DNA from: Tepidicaulis marinus
GTDB lineage: Bacteria > Pseudomonadota > Alphaproteobacteria > Parvibaculales > Parvibaculaceae
Direction of reading: 5' to 3'
Length of the DNA: 33,591 nt
Assembly (NCBI RefSeq): GCF_000739695.1
Contig: NZ_BBIO01000023.1
Location: forward strand, 1-33,591
The position numbers were made by a program, and so were the translations under genes. Each line of letters opens with the position of its first letter. The stretch's first letter is position 1. Below the pieces are notes generated by a model. That model saw only the letters and a program-made list of their open reading frames with translations, was not told the origin of the DNA and did not search any database. This document shows, one piece after another, positions 1-6,223 of this stretch.

Positions 1-171
1 GAGATTTTACATCTTCCCGTCATCGATGATGAAGACCGGGCTTCTACCTATGTTTTTTCATCGATCACGCAGCTAACGACCGCCGAGGCCCCCTCCCCTT
101 TCGGTCGTCTCGTCATGGAAACTCTGGATTTGACGAGCCTGGTTGCATTCCCCAGCCGGGCGGCGGATTAA
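1..171 (+). CDS. C-terminal fragment of a protein cut by the left edge (PAS_5-like?)
   Basis: Frame 1 is open from the first base to a TAA at 169-171, giving 56 residues with no start codon inside the window that would make a sensible complete gene. The fragment has the pattern HLPVIDDEDRAS near its N-terminus. I read this as resembling the 'LLLPL..DG..' strand of alphaproteobacterial PAS_5-type proteins. The partial gene at the right edge (33270-33591) looks like the N-terminal part of the same kind of protein. If the sequence is circular the two belong together, but the frames differ by one base at the junction. Family assignment is by eye only. That it is coding rests on the open frame and the plausible protein composition. 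Confidence 0.4.
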   Translation, partial: EILHLPVIDDEDRASTYVFSSITQLTTAEAPSPFGRLVMETLDLTSLVAFPSRAAD

Positions 172-325
172 TCCACCACTCTTCTCCCAAGTTGTGCCGA
201 CGTGGTGCGTCCCCTCTCGGGTCATAGGGCAACATGCGCCGCGATAGCGGCCCATCTGCCGTTTTCTTTCTCAATGGAGGCTTTTGACCTACTCTTGTAA
301 AAGGCCGGTTTTGGGAGGGGAAAGA

Positions 326-697
326 ATGGGTGTTGTAGAAACGTTGGCCGTTATGCTCATCGCTTCGTTCGTTGGAGGTGTCGCGGTTTTCGCGTTCCGA
401 TATACGTCTCATTTCATTGATCTTATCGGGAAAATCAACGGTATCTCGCTCGGACTTTACACGCTTTATATGGCTGTTGATGTTTCGAGCAGCTATGGCG
501 CTCGTGCCATGCGTGACCTTATCGCTGATGATAGGCGCGGTGAGTTTTATGATCGCCTTGATAGTCTTATGCCGCTCCCGACGCTGGTCGCGTTGTTCAT
601 TTTTATGGGGTGGATGGGTTACGTGATGATTCTTGCGATGCTGGCCTCTTACGTATCTTCGGAACGCTCTGCGGATCGGTCCTCAAAGGATGAATAA
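326..697 (+). CDS. Small integral membrane protein, unknown function (123 aa)
   Basis: I chose the ATG at 326 because GGGAGGGG lies 5 bases upstream. An in-frame TTG at 284 would add 14 residues and is less convincing. Hydrophobic segments are visible at about residues 4-25 (VETLAVMLIASFVGGVAVFAF), 40-52 and 85-110 (ALFIFMGWMGYVMILAMLASYV), so two or three membrane spans are likely, with a charged Ser/Asp-rich C-terminus (ERSADRSSKDE). I do not recognise the family. It stands alone before the partition locus, and the inverted and tandem repeats of that locus begin directly after its stop codon. Confidence 0.6.
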   Translation: MGVVETLAVMLIASFVGGVAVFAFRYTSHFIDLIGKINGISLGLYTLYMAVDVSSSYGARAMRDLIADDRRGEFYDRLDSLMPLPTLVALFIFMGWMGYVMILAMLASYVSSERSADRSSKDE

Positions 698-721
698 CCA
701 TCGGTGGCTATTCAAATGCAG

Positions 722-739
722 CTAGCCATGAATGGTTAG
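722..739. repeat. Imperfect palindrome in partition control region
   Basis: The sequence ctagccat-ga-atggttag forms an 8-bp inverted repeat with one C/T mismatch. Related TAGCCAT/GGCTA words recur on both sides (about 700-706 and 751-757), so the region 690-870 is unusually rich in symmetric words. It lies between the membrane protein and parA. It is probably part of the centromere or a protein-binding cluster (inference). Confidence 0.4.
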
Positions 740-768
740 TCATAGGGGGTTAGCCATCATCGATTATT

Positions 769-810
769 CGATAACGAATAGCCGATAACGAATAGCCGAT
801 AACGAATAAC
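769..810. repeat. Three tandem 14-bp repeats, candidate partition centromere (parS)
   Basis: The unit CGATAACGAATAGC occurs head-to-tail at 769-782 and 783-796, with a third copy (last bases AC for GC) at 797-810. Tandem short direct repeats just upstream of a parA gene are the usual form of a type Ib/VirC-like partition site bound by a ribbon-helix-helix partner protein, which is encoded at 1548-1934. The repeats sit upstream of the parA promoter, so they may serve both as centromere and as operator. The function is inferred from position; the repeats are directly visible. Confidence 0.65.
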
Positions 811-829
811 CCATATGCAATATCGGTTA

Positions 830-867
830 TTGACTACCGGATATTTGTTAGCGTATAACAAATATCC
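830..867 (+). promoter_or_regulatory. parA promoter overlapped by a perfect 12-bp inverted repeat
   Basis: TTGACT (830-835) and TATAAC (854-859) are separated by 18 bases, a good sigma-70-like promoter. The inverted repeat GGATATTTGTTA / TAACAAATATCC (839-850 and 856-867, 5-base loop) covers the spacer, the -10 box and the expected transcription start. A protein bound there would block transcription, so autoregulation by ParA or its partner is the simplest reading. Confidence 0.65.
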
Positions 868-892
868 ATTATCGGTTATTCAAGAGGCTCCC

Positions 893-1555
893 ATGGCTCA
901 GGTCATTTCCGCCATTCAAGAAAAGGGCGGCGTCGGTAAGTCCACCCTCCTTTGCGCCCTGGCCGCTCGGCTGGCCAAAGACGGCGCAAAAGTCGTCATT
1001 GTGGACACCGATCCGCAGAAAACCTGCCTGAAATGGGCGGAAAAAGACAAATGCGGCGTTGATGCCGTCGAACAGCTGAACGACGAGCTGCTGACCAAGA
1101 CGGTCAAGCATCTCAAAGGCTCCTATGACGTGGTGATGATCGACACGGCCGGGTACAAGAGTGCCATGGCCGTATATACGGTCATGCGCAGCGATATCAT
1201 CTTCATCCCCTGCAAAGCCGCCGAACCCGATGCCAAGGGCGCTTTGCGCACCTGGCAACACGTTCAGGCCATTTCCGAGTCCGCGGATATCTACCCACAA
1301 ACCTATGTCGTTCTGTCCGATTTCGACAAAGGCACGTCGATTTCCGAGGGCATCCGCGATGCCCTGGCTACGCAGGGTCTGATTACCCTGAAAACGCCGC
1401 TTTGGCACCGGACCGGGTTCAAGGAAATGCACACCCACGGCACCCTGCCGCCTGGTTCCGCCACGGCCGCCATCAATGAATTTGTGGCCGAGCTGCAGCT
1501 TGCCGGCGCCCTCGAATTCTACCGCGAGCCTAAGAAGGAGGCCGTCAATGGGTAA
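893..1555 (+). CDS. parA: ParA-family partition ATPase (VirC1-like)
   Basis: A 220-residue deviant Walker-type ATPase. The Walker A box KGGVGKST is at residues 11-18, the Walker A' segment VIVDTDPQ at 35-42, and the Walker B-like VVMIDTAG at about 80-87. The length and the lack of an N-terminal DNA-binding domain place it with the small ParA (type Ib)/VirC1 group, which segregates plasmids by dynamic nucleoid binding; VirC1 also helps recruit the relaxosome to the transfer channel. I chose the ATG at 893 because it places the protein start directly before the P-loop strand, as in the family, and because the promoter ends at about 859. A longer frame from 815 would start upstream of the promoter. 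The stop codon overlaps the next gene by 8 bases, so the two are translationally coupled. Confidence 0.9.
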   Translation: MAQVISAIQEKGGVGKSTLLCALAARLAKDGAKVVIVDTDPQKTCLKWAEKDKCGVDAVEQLNDELLTKTVKHLKGSYDVVMIDTAGYKSAMAVYTVMRSDIIFIPCKAAEPDAKGALRTWQHVQAISESADIYPQTYVVLSDFDKGTSISEGIRDALATQGLITLKTPLWHRTGFKEMHTHGTLPPGSATAAINEFVAELQLAGALEFYREPKKEAVNG

Positions 1556-1934
1556 GCTCCATATCGATTTGACGGACACCGAAGAAGATCTTCCGAAGGC
1601 CGAGAAGCCCGCCGAAAAGCCGCAGAAACCGGCCAAAAAGGCAGAGGCCGGTTCTGTCAAAGCGGGCAGGGGGTCCAAGAGCGAGGAAGAGCGCCAGATG
1701 CTCGCAGGTGAGCTTGCGCGCGGCTTGCCCAGCCCAAGCCGCGAAAGCCTGCGTGACAAGCTGCGTCACCGTACCCAGCTCAATTTTAACCGCGTCCCGG
1801 TCTTCGTCCGCGATGCGTTCAATGAGCGGGCGGAAGCGCTCGGCATGTCGAAAATCGAGTATTTCTACCATTTGCTGCGCAAAGACGGGGTGGATATTCC
1901 GCCATACGAGCAGATGGACCGGCGCACGCTCTAG
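1548..1934 (+). CDS. Ribbon-helix-helix partner of ParA (ParB/VirC2-like)
   Basis: 128 residues. The ATG at 1548 overlaps the parA stop and has AAGGAG 7 bases upstream. The N-terminal 45 residues are Lys/Pro/Ala/Glu rich and probably disordered. Residues about 78-113 (LNFNRVPVFVRDAFNERAEA followed by LGMSKIEYFYHLL) fit a strand-helix-helix DNA-binding fold. Small ParA proteins are regularly followed by such a centromere-binding protein, and VirC1 is followed by VirC2, also a ribbon-helix-helix protein. The likely targets are the 14-bp repeats at 769-810 and/or the inverted repeat at 839-867. The role is inferred from domain pattern and operon position. Confidence 0.75.
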   Translation: MGKLHIDLTDTEEDLPKAEKPAEKPQKPAKKAEAGSVKAGRGSKSEEERQMLAGELARGLPSPSRESLRDKLRHRTQLNFNRVPVFVRDAFNERAEALGMSKIEYFYHLLRKDGVDIPPYEQMDRRTL

Positions 1935-1958
1935 GCTGGGCTTCGGACATGCAAAAGG

Positions 1959-1980
1959 GCAGGGGGCCGGAGCCCCCTGC
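1959..1980 (+). terminator. GC-rich hairpin with CGGA loop after partition operon
   Basis: The arms gcagggggc / gccccctgc form a 9-bp perfect stem closed by CGGA. It lies 25 bases after the stop codon of the parA operon and is followed only by gggtttcg, so it is a weak intrinsic terminator or an mRNA-stabilising hairpin. A stronger terminator follows at 1998-2023. Confidence 0.55.
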
Positions 1981-1997
1981 GGGTTTCGTTCTCGTTG

Positions 1998-2023
1998 AAA
2001 TCGGCTGGTTTCAGCCGATTTTT
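1998..2023. terminator. Intrinsic terminator, probably bidirectional
   Basis: aaatcggctg-gttt-cagccgattt forms a 10-bp perfect stem, giving a run of five T in the plus direction (2019-2023). It can end the parA operon. It also directly abuts the stop codon of a possible minus-strand gene (2022-2186), so it may serve convergent transcription. Confidence 0.7.
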
Positions 2024-2186
2024 ACACGATTAAAGGCCAAAGCCATTCCACCAGATCGCGCAGCGTTGGCACCAATACCAAGACCATTTGGATAGTCTTA
2101 AGCACTCGCTGCTCAGTGTTGCTGCGCTCAACCTTGACCAAATGGTTAGGTTGTCTTACGGTAGCTTGTATAAGTTTCGAATTCAC
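2022..2186 (-). CDS. Possible 54-codon minus-strand gene
   Basis: An open frame begins with GTG at 2186-2184 and ends with TAA at 2022, right at the terminator hairpin. AAGGAGG lies about 10 bases upstream of the GTG. The predicted peptide has a polar N-terminal half (ERSNTEQRVLK in the middle) and a hydrophobic C-terminus ending WLWPLIV, so it could be a small membrane peptide. It is below usual gene-calling size and I recognise no family. Support comes from the ribosome binding site and from the convergent terminator. The alternative is that the region encodes an untranslated RNA or nothing. Confidence 0.3.
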   Translation of the reverse strand: MNSKLIQATVRQPNHLVKVERSNTEQRVLKTIQMVLVLVPTLRDLVEWLWPLIV

Positions 2187-2304
2187 CGGCTATACACCTC
2201 CTTTCCCCCTGCGGATTGGATACCTCGCACGGCCATGCGAGGCAGTTGCCCGGCAGAGATCAAGCAACAAACGTTAATAGAATACCACAACCGTCCAATG
2301 GTTT

Positions 2305-2325
2305 AAAGCCGCTGGGCGGTTTTTT
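2305..2325 (+). terminator. Terminator-like hairpin with T run
   Basis: aaagccgc-tgg-gcggttt pairs over 8 bp (one G-T), followed by continuous T to 2325. No protein gene ends nearby on the plus strand. Either an untranslated RNA runs rightward through about 2170-2325 (TATAAG at 2169-2174 is a possible -10), or the hairpin is part of the repeat region. Confidence 0.45.
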
Positions 2326-2367
2326 CTTGGCTTTTACCCGCTTTTTCACGGATATTCCCAAGTATTC

Positions 2368-2408
2368 CATGGTCTTCTCATGGTTTCCCATGGTTTCCCA
2401 TGGTTTCC
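2368..2408. repeat. Tandem 10-bp repeats CATGGTTTCC
   Basis: Three exact copies of catggtttcc (2379-2388, 2389-2398, 2399-2408) are preceded by an 11-base variant catggtcttct (2368-2378). Each unit contains CCATGG across the junction, a palindromic core repeated once per helical turn. Such phasing suits cooperative protein binding on one face of DNA. No coding frame explains it. Confidence 0.7.
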
Positions 2409-2686
2409 ACAAGTATTTACCCCTAGTGTTCGTTTTTCCTGCACCAAGGTAGGGGCGTTTGTTGCAAGAAACCAGCATGTCAGCCCGATATTCGCCCAAA
2501 ACACTGCTAGTACTGCTTCCGATGGTCCTTTGAGGGTAGGGCACATCGCCTCTGGCGACCGGGCTCTATGGCTACGCCACGGAGCCGCCTTCGCCGTCTC
2601 CGCCCATACGGGTCACGATCCCTTGCGCGGTTCCGAACCGGCAAAAGCGTAAAACAGGTTTGAGCCGCGTCAACCTATTGCGATTT

Positions 2687-2733
2687 GGAGGGCACCCTTT
2701 CGGATGCCCTCCGTCCGGCGCTTATGCGCCGGA
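2687..2733 (-). terminator. Paired hairpins at the end of DUF736 copy 1
   Basis: ggagggca/tgccctcc (2687-2694 and 2705-2712) and tccggcgc/gcgccgga (2714-2721 and 2726-2733) form two adjacent perfect 8-bp stems. The stop codon of the minus-strand DUF736 gene lies in the loop of the second. No strong T run follows, so termination or 3' mRNA protection are both possible. Confidence 0.5.
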
Positions 2734-3048
2734 TCGGGCTTTGTCCTGTTTCCCTTCGCGCCGGTTCCAGACGAGATTGAAAACGCCATCCTCCTTGTCG
2801 GACTGGAAAAGCGCGCAGTTGACGGGACGGGCGAGGAACGGGTCATTTAAGCGAACCGACCAGAACGGCTTGCCGTCCTTGTCCTTGGCCCAGGCAGCGC
2901 CAATTTCGCTTTCAATCCCCTCGTGCCGGATCGAGTAGTCAGCGCCGGCATCCATCGGCTTGAAAACCAGGTCCGCGCTGCCGATAAGGCTTTTCAGCTG
3001 GCCGCGAAGGATGCCGTTCTGGTCCGCTTTGAGCTTGGCGATGATCAT
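2722..3048 (-). CDS. DUF736 family protein, copy 1 (108 aa)
   Basis: The protein begins MIIAKLKADQNG and contains FKPMDAGADYSI and GAAWAKDKDGKPFWSVRLNDPF, the hallmark sequence of DUF736. This is a small soluble family carried on many alphaproteobacterial conjugative plasmids and integrative elements, with no established function. I chose the ATG at 3048 because the paralogue at 15166 starts at the same residue and AGGAG lies 8 bases upstream; a TTG at 3054 would add two residues. The two copies have opposite orientation, and their upstream regions share conserved blocks (see findings), so they are a diverged duplication rather than independent acquisitions. The C-terminus of this copy is more basic (NRREGKQDKARSGA). 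Confidence 0.85.
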   Translation of the reverse strand: MIIAKLKADQNGILRGQLKSLIGSADLVFKPMDAGADYSIRHEGIESEIGAAWAKDKDGKPFWSVRLNDPFLARPVNCALFQSDKEDGVFNLVWNRREGKQDKARSGA

Positions 3049-3498
3049 TTTCAAAACTCCTGCTACTTCCGGCCGCCACCACGGCGTGCCGTCTTGGCGT
3101 CCGAAAGACCGGCTCTAGCGCCTGGCAGCACCCGGCAGGGCGGAAGCGCAGCGGACGAGCTGGCCAGCTGCGTTTTTGCTGCGCGAGGAATGCCCGCAGG
3201 GCAGGGGAAAAAGGCAAAGCCGGCCTGTTTGCGCCAGAAGCGAGACGGTCAGGACCGCCCGCTTAGACGGCTCACCCGTGGCGATCCGGGCTCAAGACAG
3301 GTGCTTGCGGATGTTTGCCGCCCAAACGGCCCAGAATAAGCCCCACAGAGGCGTAATGCCGCATGAGCGCCCTTTCCCGGCTTTCAGCCGTTTCGGCGCT
3401 CCTGGGCGAAATATGGGGATTCTGGGATAGGAAATTCGCTTGCAGCCGGGCAGGGGAGGGCTCTACCGTCAAGCGTTCCTGTTTTGTTCATAAGCCCG
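3049..3498. other. Gene-poor leader of DUF736 copy 1
   Basis: About 450 bases without a convincing gene. It contains a 12-bp palindrome acggcgtgccgt (3081-3092) close to the DUF736 start and a perfect 12-bp palindrome agctggccagct (3158-3169). It also has blocks (3120-3155 and 3180-3212) that match, in inverse orientation, the leader of DUF736 copy 2 at 15003-15090. From 3220 to 3498 I see nothing clear. The conservation suggests a long regulatory 5' region. Confidence 0.5.
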
Positions 3499-3819
3499 AT
3501 GAAACGCAGCCCATACCATCACCGCATTTGGCCAAAATCCGTGCTGACCCTGCACAACATGACCCGCGCCATCGAGCGCGGCGAACTGGACGTGCACGCC
3601 CTCTGCGATGGGCAGTGCCCGCGCAATCTCATCTTCGATGTGCCGTTGAAGCTGCTTTCCGCCGCCGTCCCGCCGAAGCGCTATACCCTGATCGGAAAGC
3701 ACATCCGCTGCCCGGTTCGCGGCTGCCGCTTCCGCTGCAATGTCATGGTCAAGATTTCCAATCTGCCAACGCAATCCATCTCCGTACATGAACCGCCCCC
3801 TTATTGGAAATTGGGGTAG
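3499..3819 (+). CDS. Unknown Cys-containing protein (106 aa)
   Basis: Begins MKRSPYHHRIWPKS; an in-frame TTG at 3484 would add five residues. Neither start has a good ribosome binding site. The sequence has HALCDGQCPRNLIFDVP at about residues 34-50 and IRCPVRGCRFRCNVMVK at about 71-87. That gives two Cys pairs (CxxxC and CxxxxCxxxC), compatible with a zinc-binding fold. GC-rich third positions in this frame and a composition like the neighbouring genes support coding. A minus-strand frame covers the same bases but reads as a shadow. The function is unknown; the Cys layout is the only clue. Confidence 0.55.
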   Translation: MKRSPYHHRIWPKSVLTLHNMTRAIERGELDVHALCDGQCPRNLIFDVPLKLLSAAVPPKRYTLIGKHIRCPVRGCRFRCNVMVKISNLPTQSISVHEPPPYWKLG

Positions 3820-3868
3820 GAGCAAACGGTGAACGTCACACTCTGTACTTTTATTCCCCTGTCATTGT

Positions 3869-4462
3869 CTATTCACGCGTCACATTGGCAGCATACTCTT
3901 CAACAATTTCCTCAATGTCTTTCCATCTCCCCCTGCCAAGATAGACTTCTAACTTTTGATAAAAATTGTCGAAGTCCTTCCATTCATCATAGGTGTTGAT
4001 GCTGCCACTCCAAGAAGGAATCTCTATTCCAAAACGTTTCATCGCATCTTGAAAGTTCTTCTCGTCCGCTTCGAAGGCAATCCAGTCGCCAGGCGGTGTA
4101 CTCAACGATCTACTTCGCATTCTCTCAAGCGATTGACGGATATGAGATGCAGAAAACGCAAGATCGTTCATTCTGTCATACGAAGGTTCGTCTCGCTGCG
4201 TTCCGCTAGGTTTGGATAAATTTCGTGCATATTTCCCAGCGCAAAACCCGACTGCAAAAGCGACGACGAGTCCGAACCACCACGACCAAAGCACGGACCA
4301 GATTGCGCTAACCGCTTGGATAACCATCTCCTGAAGGAGTGAAAAAACAGACCAGAGAGTGATCCCTTCCACAGTATTTGTCACAATCGCAACGAAGACC
4401 GCACTTCCGGCGAGCCCAACGAGCCCTACAGCCCAGCCCACTAATTTCTTAGATATCGTCAA
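3869..4462 (-). CDS. Unknown membrane-anchored protein coupled to the SRAP gene (197 aa)
   Basis: Starts with TTG at 4462, overlapping the SRAP stop codon (TTGA), so it is probably translated by coupling. The N-terminal hydrophobic segments at about residues 8-28 (VGWAVGLVGLAGSAVFVAIV) and 57-77 (VLWSWWFGLVVAFAVGFCAG) suggest two membrane spans. They are followed by a roughly 120-residue polar, acidic cytoplasmic or periplasmic domain (KDFDNFYQKLEVYLGRGRWKDIEEIVEEY at the end, probably helical). No family recognised. The gene is less GC-rich than its neighbours. Its pairing with a DNA-damage-related protein may only be positional. Confidence 0.65.
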   Translation of the reverse strand: MTISKKLVGWAVGLVGLAGSAVFVAIVTNTVEGITLWSVFSLLQEMVIQAVSAIWSVLWSWWFGLVVAFAVGFCAGKYARNLSKPSGTQRDEPSYDRMNDLAFSASHIRQSLERMRSRSLSTPPGDWIAFEADEKNFQDAMKRFGIEIPSWSGSINTYDEWKDFDNFYQKLEVYLGRGRWKDIEEIVEEYAANVTRE

Positions 4463-5184
4463 AGCTGCAAATCCTCGTCAATGGGCTCCGCCAATTTTGC
4501 GCCCTGGTTGCGAACATTTCCAATTTCCCTGCCTATCGGCCAGGCGCGCATAAGTTGGGAGGGCAGGGGTTCGGACGCGAGTTTCACCGCGTCCTCAGCC
4601 GGAGCTTTCAGCCACGTTTCCCGATCCTCCGGGGCCACAATGACCGGCATCCGGTCATGAATCCGCTCCATGAGCGCATTCGGCCCCGTAGTGAGGATCG
4701 CAAACGTGTACCCCTCCCAGGGTTCATCCTTCCAAGTCCCGCGCCAATAAGTCCATATGCCGGCGAAAGTCATCAGACTTTCATCGCGCATACCGATGGC
4801 GAAAGCCGTTTTGTCCTTCGGACCATCTTTCCGCCACTCATAGAAATGATTGGCCGGGACCAGGCATCGATGGCGCTTCATGGCCGGCCCCCAAAGCTTC
4901 GAGCTCAAGACGCCTTCAACGCGCGCGTTGAGCGTCGAGCTGCGCTTTTTCTCAAGCGGGTCTTTAAGCCATGGCGGCACCAGGGACCAAAGGCACATCG
5001 CGCCTTTGATTTCGTCATCCTTGCAAAGCACGGCTGCCGTCATCTGCATGGGCGCGATGTTGTAACTCGGCCGAAACTCACCTTCATCGGGTTTCGTCGG
5101 CTTCACGGGCGCTCTCGCGCCGCCGTTCAGCCGTTCCCAGGCATCTGCCCAGGTCGGTTCGTAAAGGGCAAATCGTCCGCACAT
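4459..5184 (-). CDS. SOS response-associated peptidase family protein (SRAP, YedK/HMCES-like)
   Basis: Starts MCGRFALYEP; Cys2 is the conserved nucleophile after Met removal that forms a thiazolidine link to abasic sites in single-stranded DNA. The other family residues are visible: Asn42 in YNIAP, Glu116 in ANHFYEW and His176 in IHDRMPVI. The length (241 aa) is normal. The ATG at 5184 has GGAGG 7 bases upstream; a longer frame to 5535 has no conserved sequence. SRAP proteins shield abasic sites in ssDNA. On a conjugative plasmid this may protect the transferred single strand (inference). A C-terminal overlap couples it to the downstream membrane protein. Confidence 0.92.
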   Translation of the reverse strand: MCGRFALYEPTWADAWERLNGGARAPVKPTKPDEGEFRPSYNIAPMQMTAAVLCKDDEIKGAMCLWSLVPPWLKDPLEKKRSSTLNARVEGVLSSKLWGPAMKRHRCLVPANHFYEWRKDGPKDKTAFAIGMRDESLMTFAGIWTYWRGTWKDEPWEGYTFAILTTGPNALMERIHDRMPVIVAPEDRETWLKAPAEDAVKLASEPLPSQLMRAWPIGREIGNVRNQGAKLAEPIDEDLQL

Positions 5185-5260
5185 CTCATCCTCCGATCGA
5201 TCCCGGCCGCCCAGCCTAACCCGAACGATCGGGAAGGGAAGGGCACTCCATCGCCGATTG

Positions 5261-5274
5261 TCCTGCCGGCAGGA
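5261..5274. promoter_or_regulatory. 14-bp perfect palindrome upstream of the SRAP gene
   Basis: tcctgccggcagga is a perfect palindrome 77 bases upstream of the SRAP start codon, with a further half copy (cggcagga) directly following. It is a plausible operator. It is not a LexA box of a type I can name. Confidence 0.4.
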
Positions 5275-5323
5275 CGGCAGGAAGCGCCAGCCGCCAGGAT
5301 CCGCTATGCGGATACTTGGCGGC

Positions 5324-5518
5324 CTAAAAGAAATTAGCATCGCGTGCCCAATCCCAGCATTCACGGGCAAGTCGGACCAGTCCGGCCAATGCCCACGGAA
5401 TGCTTGATAGAAGCGCTGAGGGCTTCCGATTATTCGATTTTCGGGGGGATTGAGTTGTGCGTATCGGGCGCGGACGCCACCTGAAACGCTTATCCCGCCG
5501 ACGAGGGAACTTCGCCAT
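5324..5518 (-). CDS. Small basic/hydrophobic protein, paralogue A (64 aa)
   Basis: Begins MAKFPRRRDKRFRWRPRP; the N-terminal third is strongly basic. A hydrophobic, amphipathic C-terminal segment follows (PWALAGLVRLARECWDWAR). A second copy lies at 6696-6902 in the same orientation. Shared blocks are RRRDKRFRWRPRP, SPRKS and ALAG.V.R.ARE.W. The C-terminal blocks align at protein level although the DNA has diverged, which supports real coding. No clear Shine-Dalgarno is visible before the ATG at 5518. I do not know the family. A membrane-binding or nucleic-acid-binding peptide is possible. Confidence 0.55.
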   Translation of the reverse strand: MAKFPRRRDKRFRWRPRPIRTTQSPRKSNNRKPSALLSSIPWALAGLVRLARECWDWARDANFF

Positions 5519-5686
5519 GCGGGAGATGTTGCCAATGAGATACCCTTCGGGAATGGCTGGCAAGCGTTTTACTTAGAATGGAGAACTCGTCTCGCCGAAG
5601 CCTGTGAGTAACGGGGAAAATTGTGCCTAAGACCATCCCTACAAAGATGATTTAGGAATATCTCCTCTTGTGAGCAAGGGAACAGA

Positions 5687-5713
5687 AAGGTGACTGCATT
5701 CAGCAGCCACCTT
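5687..5713 (-). terminator. Terminator of the 92-aa minus-strand gene
   Basis: aaggtgactgc / gcagccacctt form an 11-bp stem with one mismatch directly downstream (minus sense) of the gene ending at 5724. On the minus strand the stem is followed by ttctgttccc, a short T-rich stretch. Confidence 0.55.
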
Positions 5714-5723
5714 CCCTTATGCA

Positions 5724-6002
5724 TTAGCGCTCCATTTTCGCGCTTTCTTTGTGGTGATTCGTTTGAAGATCGGAGCGTGGGTAAATAGCTCGCTCGACGA
5801 ACACCATTTCAGCGACAAATCGCAGGAGCGCCGTTCTAATAACCTGATCCTTGCCGCGCCCGCTGTCGTAGACCACCAGCCGGTGCCGTTGTGACGGGCC
5901 AGGCTCTTTCATTTTCAATTCGAGCCGGTCGTCTTTGAATTTCAGGGAAAACTCGACACTGTCTTCACCGCCATTGGCGGTTTCCTCCACGGTCCTTGGC
6001 AT
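5724..6002 (-). CDS. Unknown small soluble protein (92 aa)
   Basis: Starts with the ATG at 6002, which has an excellent AGGAGGGG site 3-4 bases upstream. The product is charged and hydrophilic, with alternating strands (VEFSLKFKDDRLELKMKEPG, then HRLVVYDSGRG) followed by a helix (DQVIRTALLRFVAEMVFVERAI). It has no signal peptide, no membrane span and no family I recognise. It is transcribed divergently from the TetR-like gene, with symmetric sites between them, so it is a plausible target of that regulator. Confidence 0.7.
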   Translation of the reverse strand: MPRTVEETANGGEDSVEFSLKFKDDRLELKMKEPGPSQRHRLVVYDSGRGKDQVIRTALLRFVAEMVFVERAIYPRSDLQTNHHKESAKMER

Positions 6003-6116
6003 GTCCCCTCCTGACCACCCCGCCCATACATGGGTGTAGCTTTAATACTGAAATGATTCGTTTTCCTTGTAGACCAACTGCGGGTTGAATTTGGAGGGTT
6101 CGGCCCGAGTGCCCAT

Positions 6117-6162
6117 CGAGCAGTGCTCGCGCACGGCGTGCGCCGTTGCGAGCGAATCGCAA
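6117..6162. promoter_or_regulatory. Two palindromes in the TetR divergent region, candidate operators
   Basis: cgagcagtgctcg (6117-6129) is a perfect 6-bp inverted repeat around one base. ttgcga-gcgaa-tcgcaa (6146-6162) is a perfect 6-bp inverted repeat with a 5-base centre. Both lie between the divergent 92-aa gene and the TetR-family gene, where autoregulatory operators are usual. Confidence 0.45.
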
Positions 6163-6223
6163 TGAATATATGGTTCTGCCGGGATTGGGGTGGCGTCACA
6201 CAACAAAAAGCAGGGGCATTTCA

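Larger units (their letters stand above)
2187..2721. other. Gene-free stretch with hairpins and a short repeat array
   Basis: No convincing protein gene. It holds a hairpin cctcgca/tgcgagg (2223-2242), an intrinsic terminator-like hairpin (2305-2325), the 10-bp CATGGTTTCC repeats (2368-2408), the word AAGTATT on both sides of that array (about 2360 and 2411), and two hairpins beside the DUF736 stop codon (2687-2733). A minus-strand frame across 2260-2544 exists but is built from the repeat array and is not credible. The region is a candidate control or origin region, with no firm assignment. Confidence 0.5.

Noticed and set aside
2260-2544. 94-codon minus-strand frame across the CATGGTTTCC array
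   Set aside because: The tandem DNA repeats dictate its middle part, and no start signal or similarity supports it.
3469-3825. 118-codon minus-strand frame opposite the Cys-containing protein
   Set aside because: The plus-strand frame has regular Cys spacing and better codon composition. The minus frame has no start signal.
4555-5337. 260-codon plus-strand frame opposite the SRAP gene
   Set aside because: The minus strand carries all conserved SRAP residues. The plus frame is an antisense shadow with no protein-like pattern.
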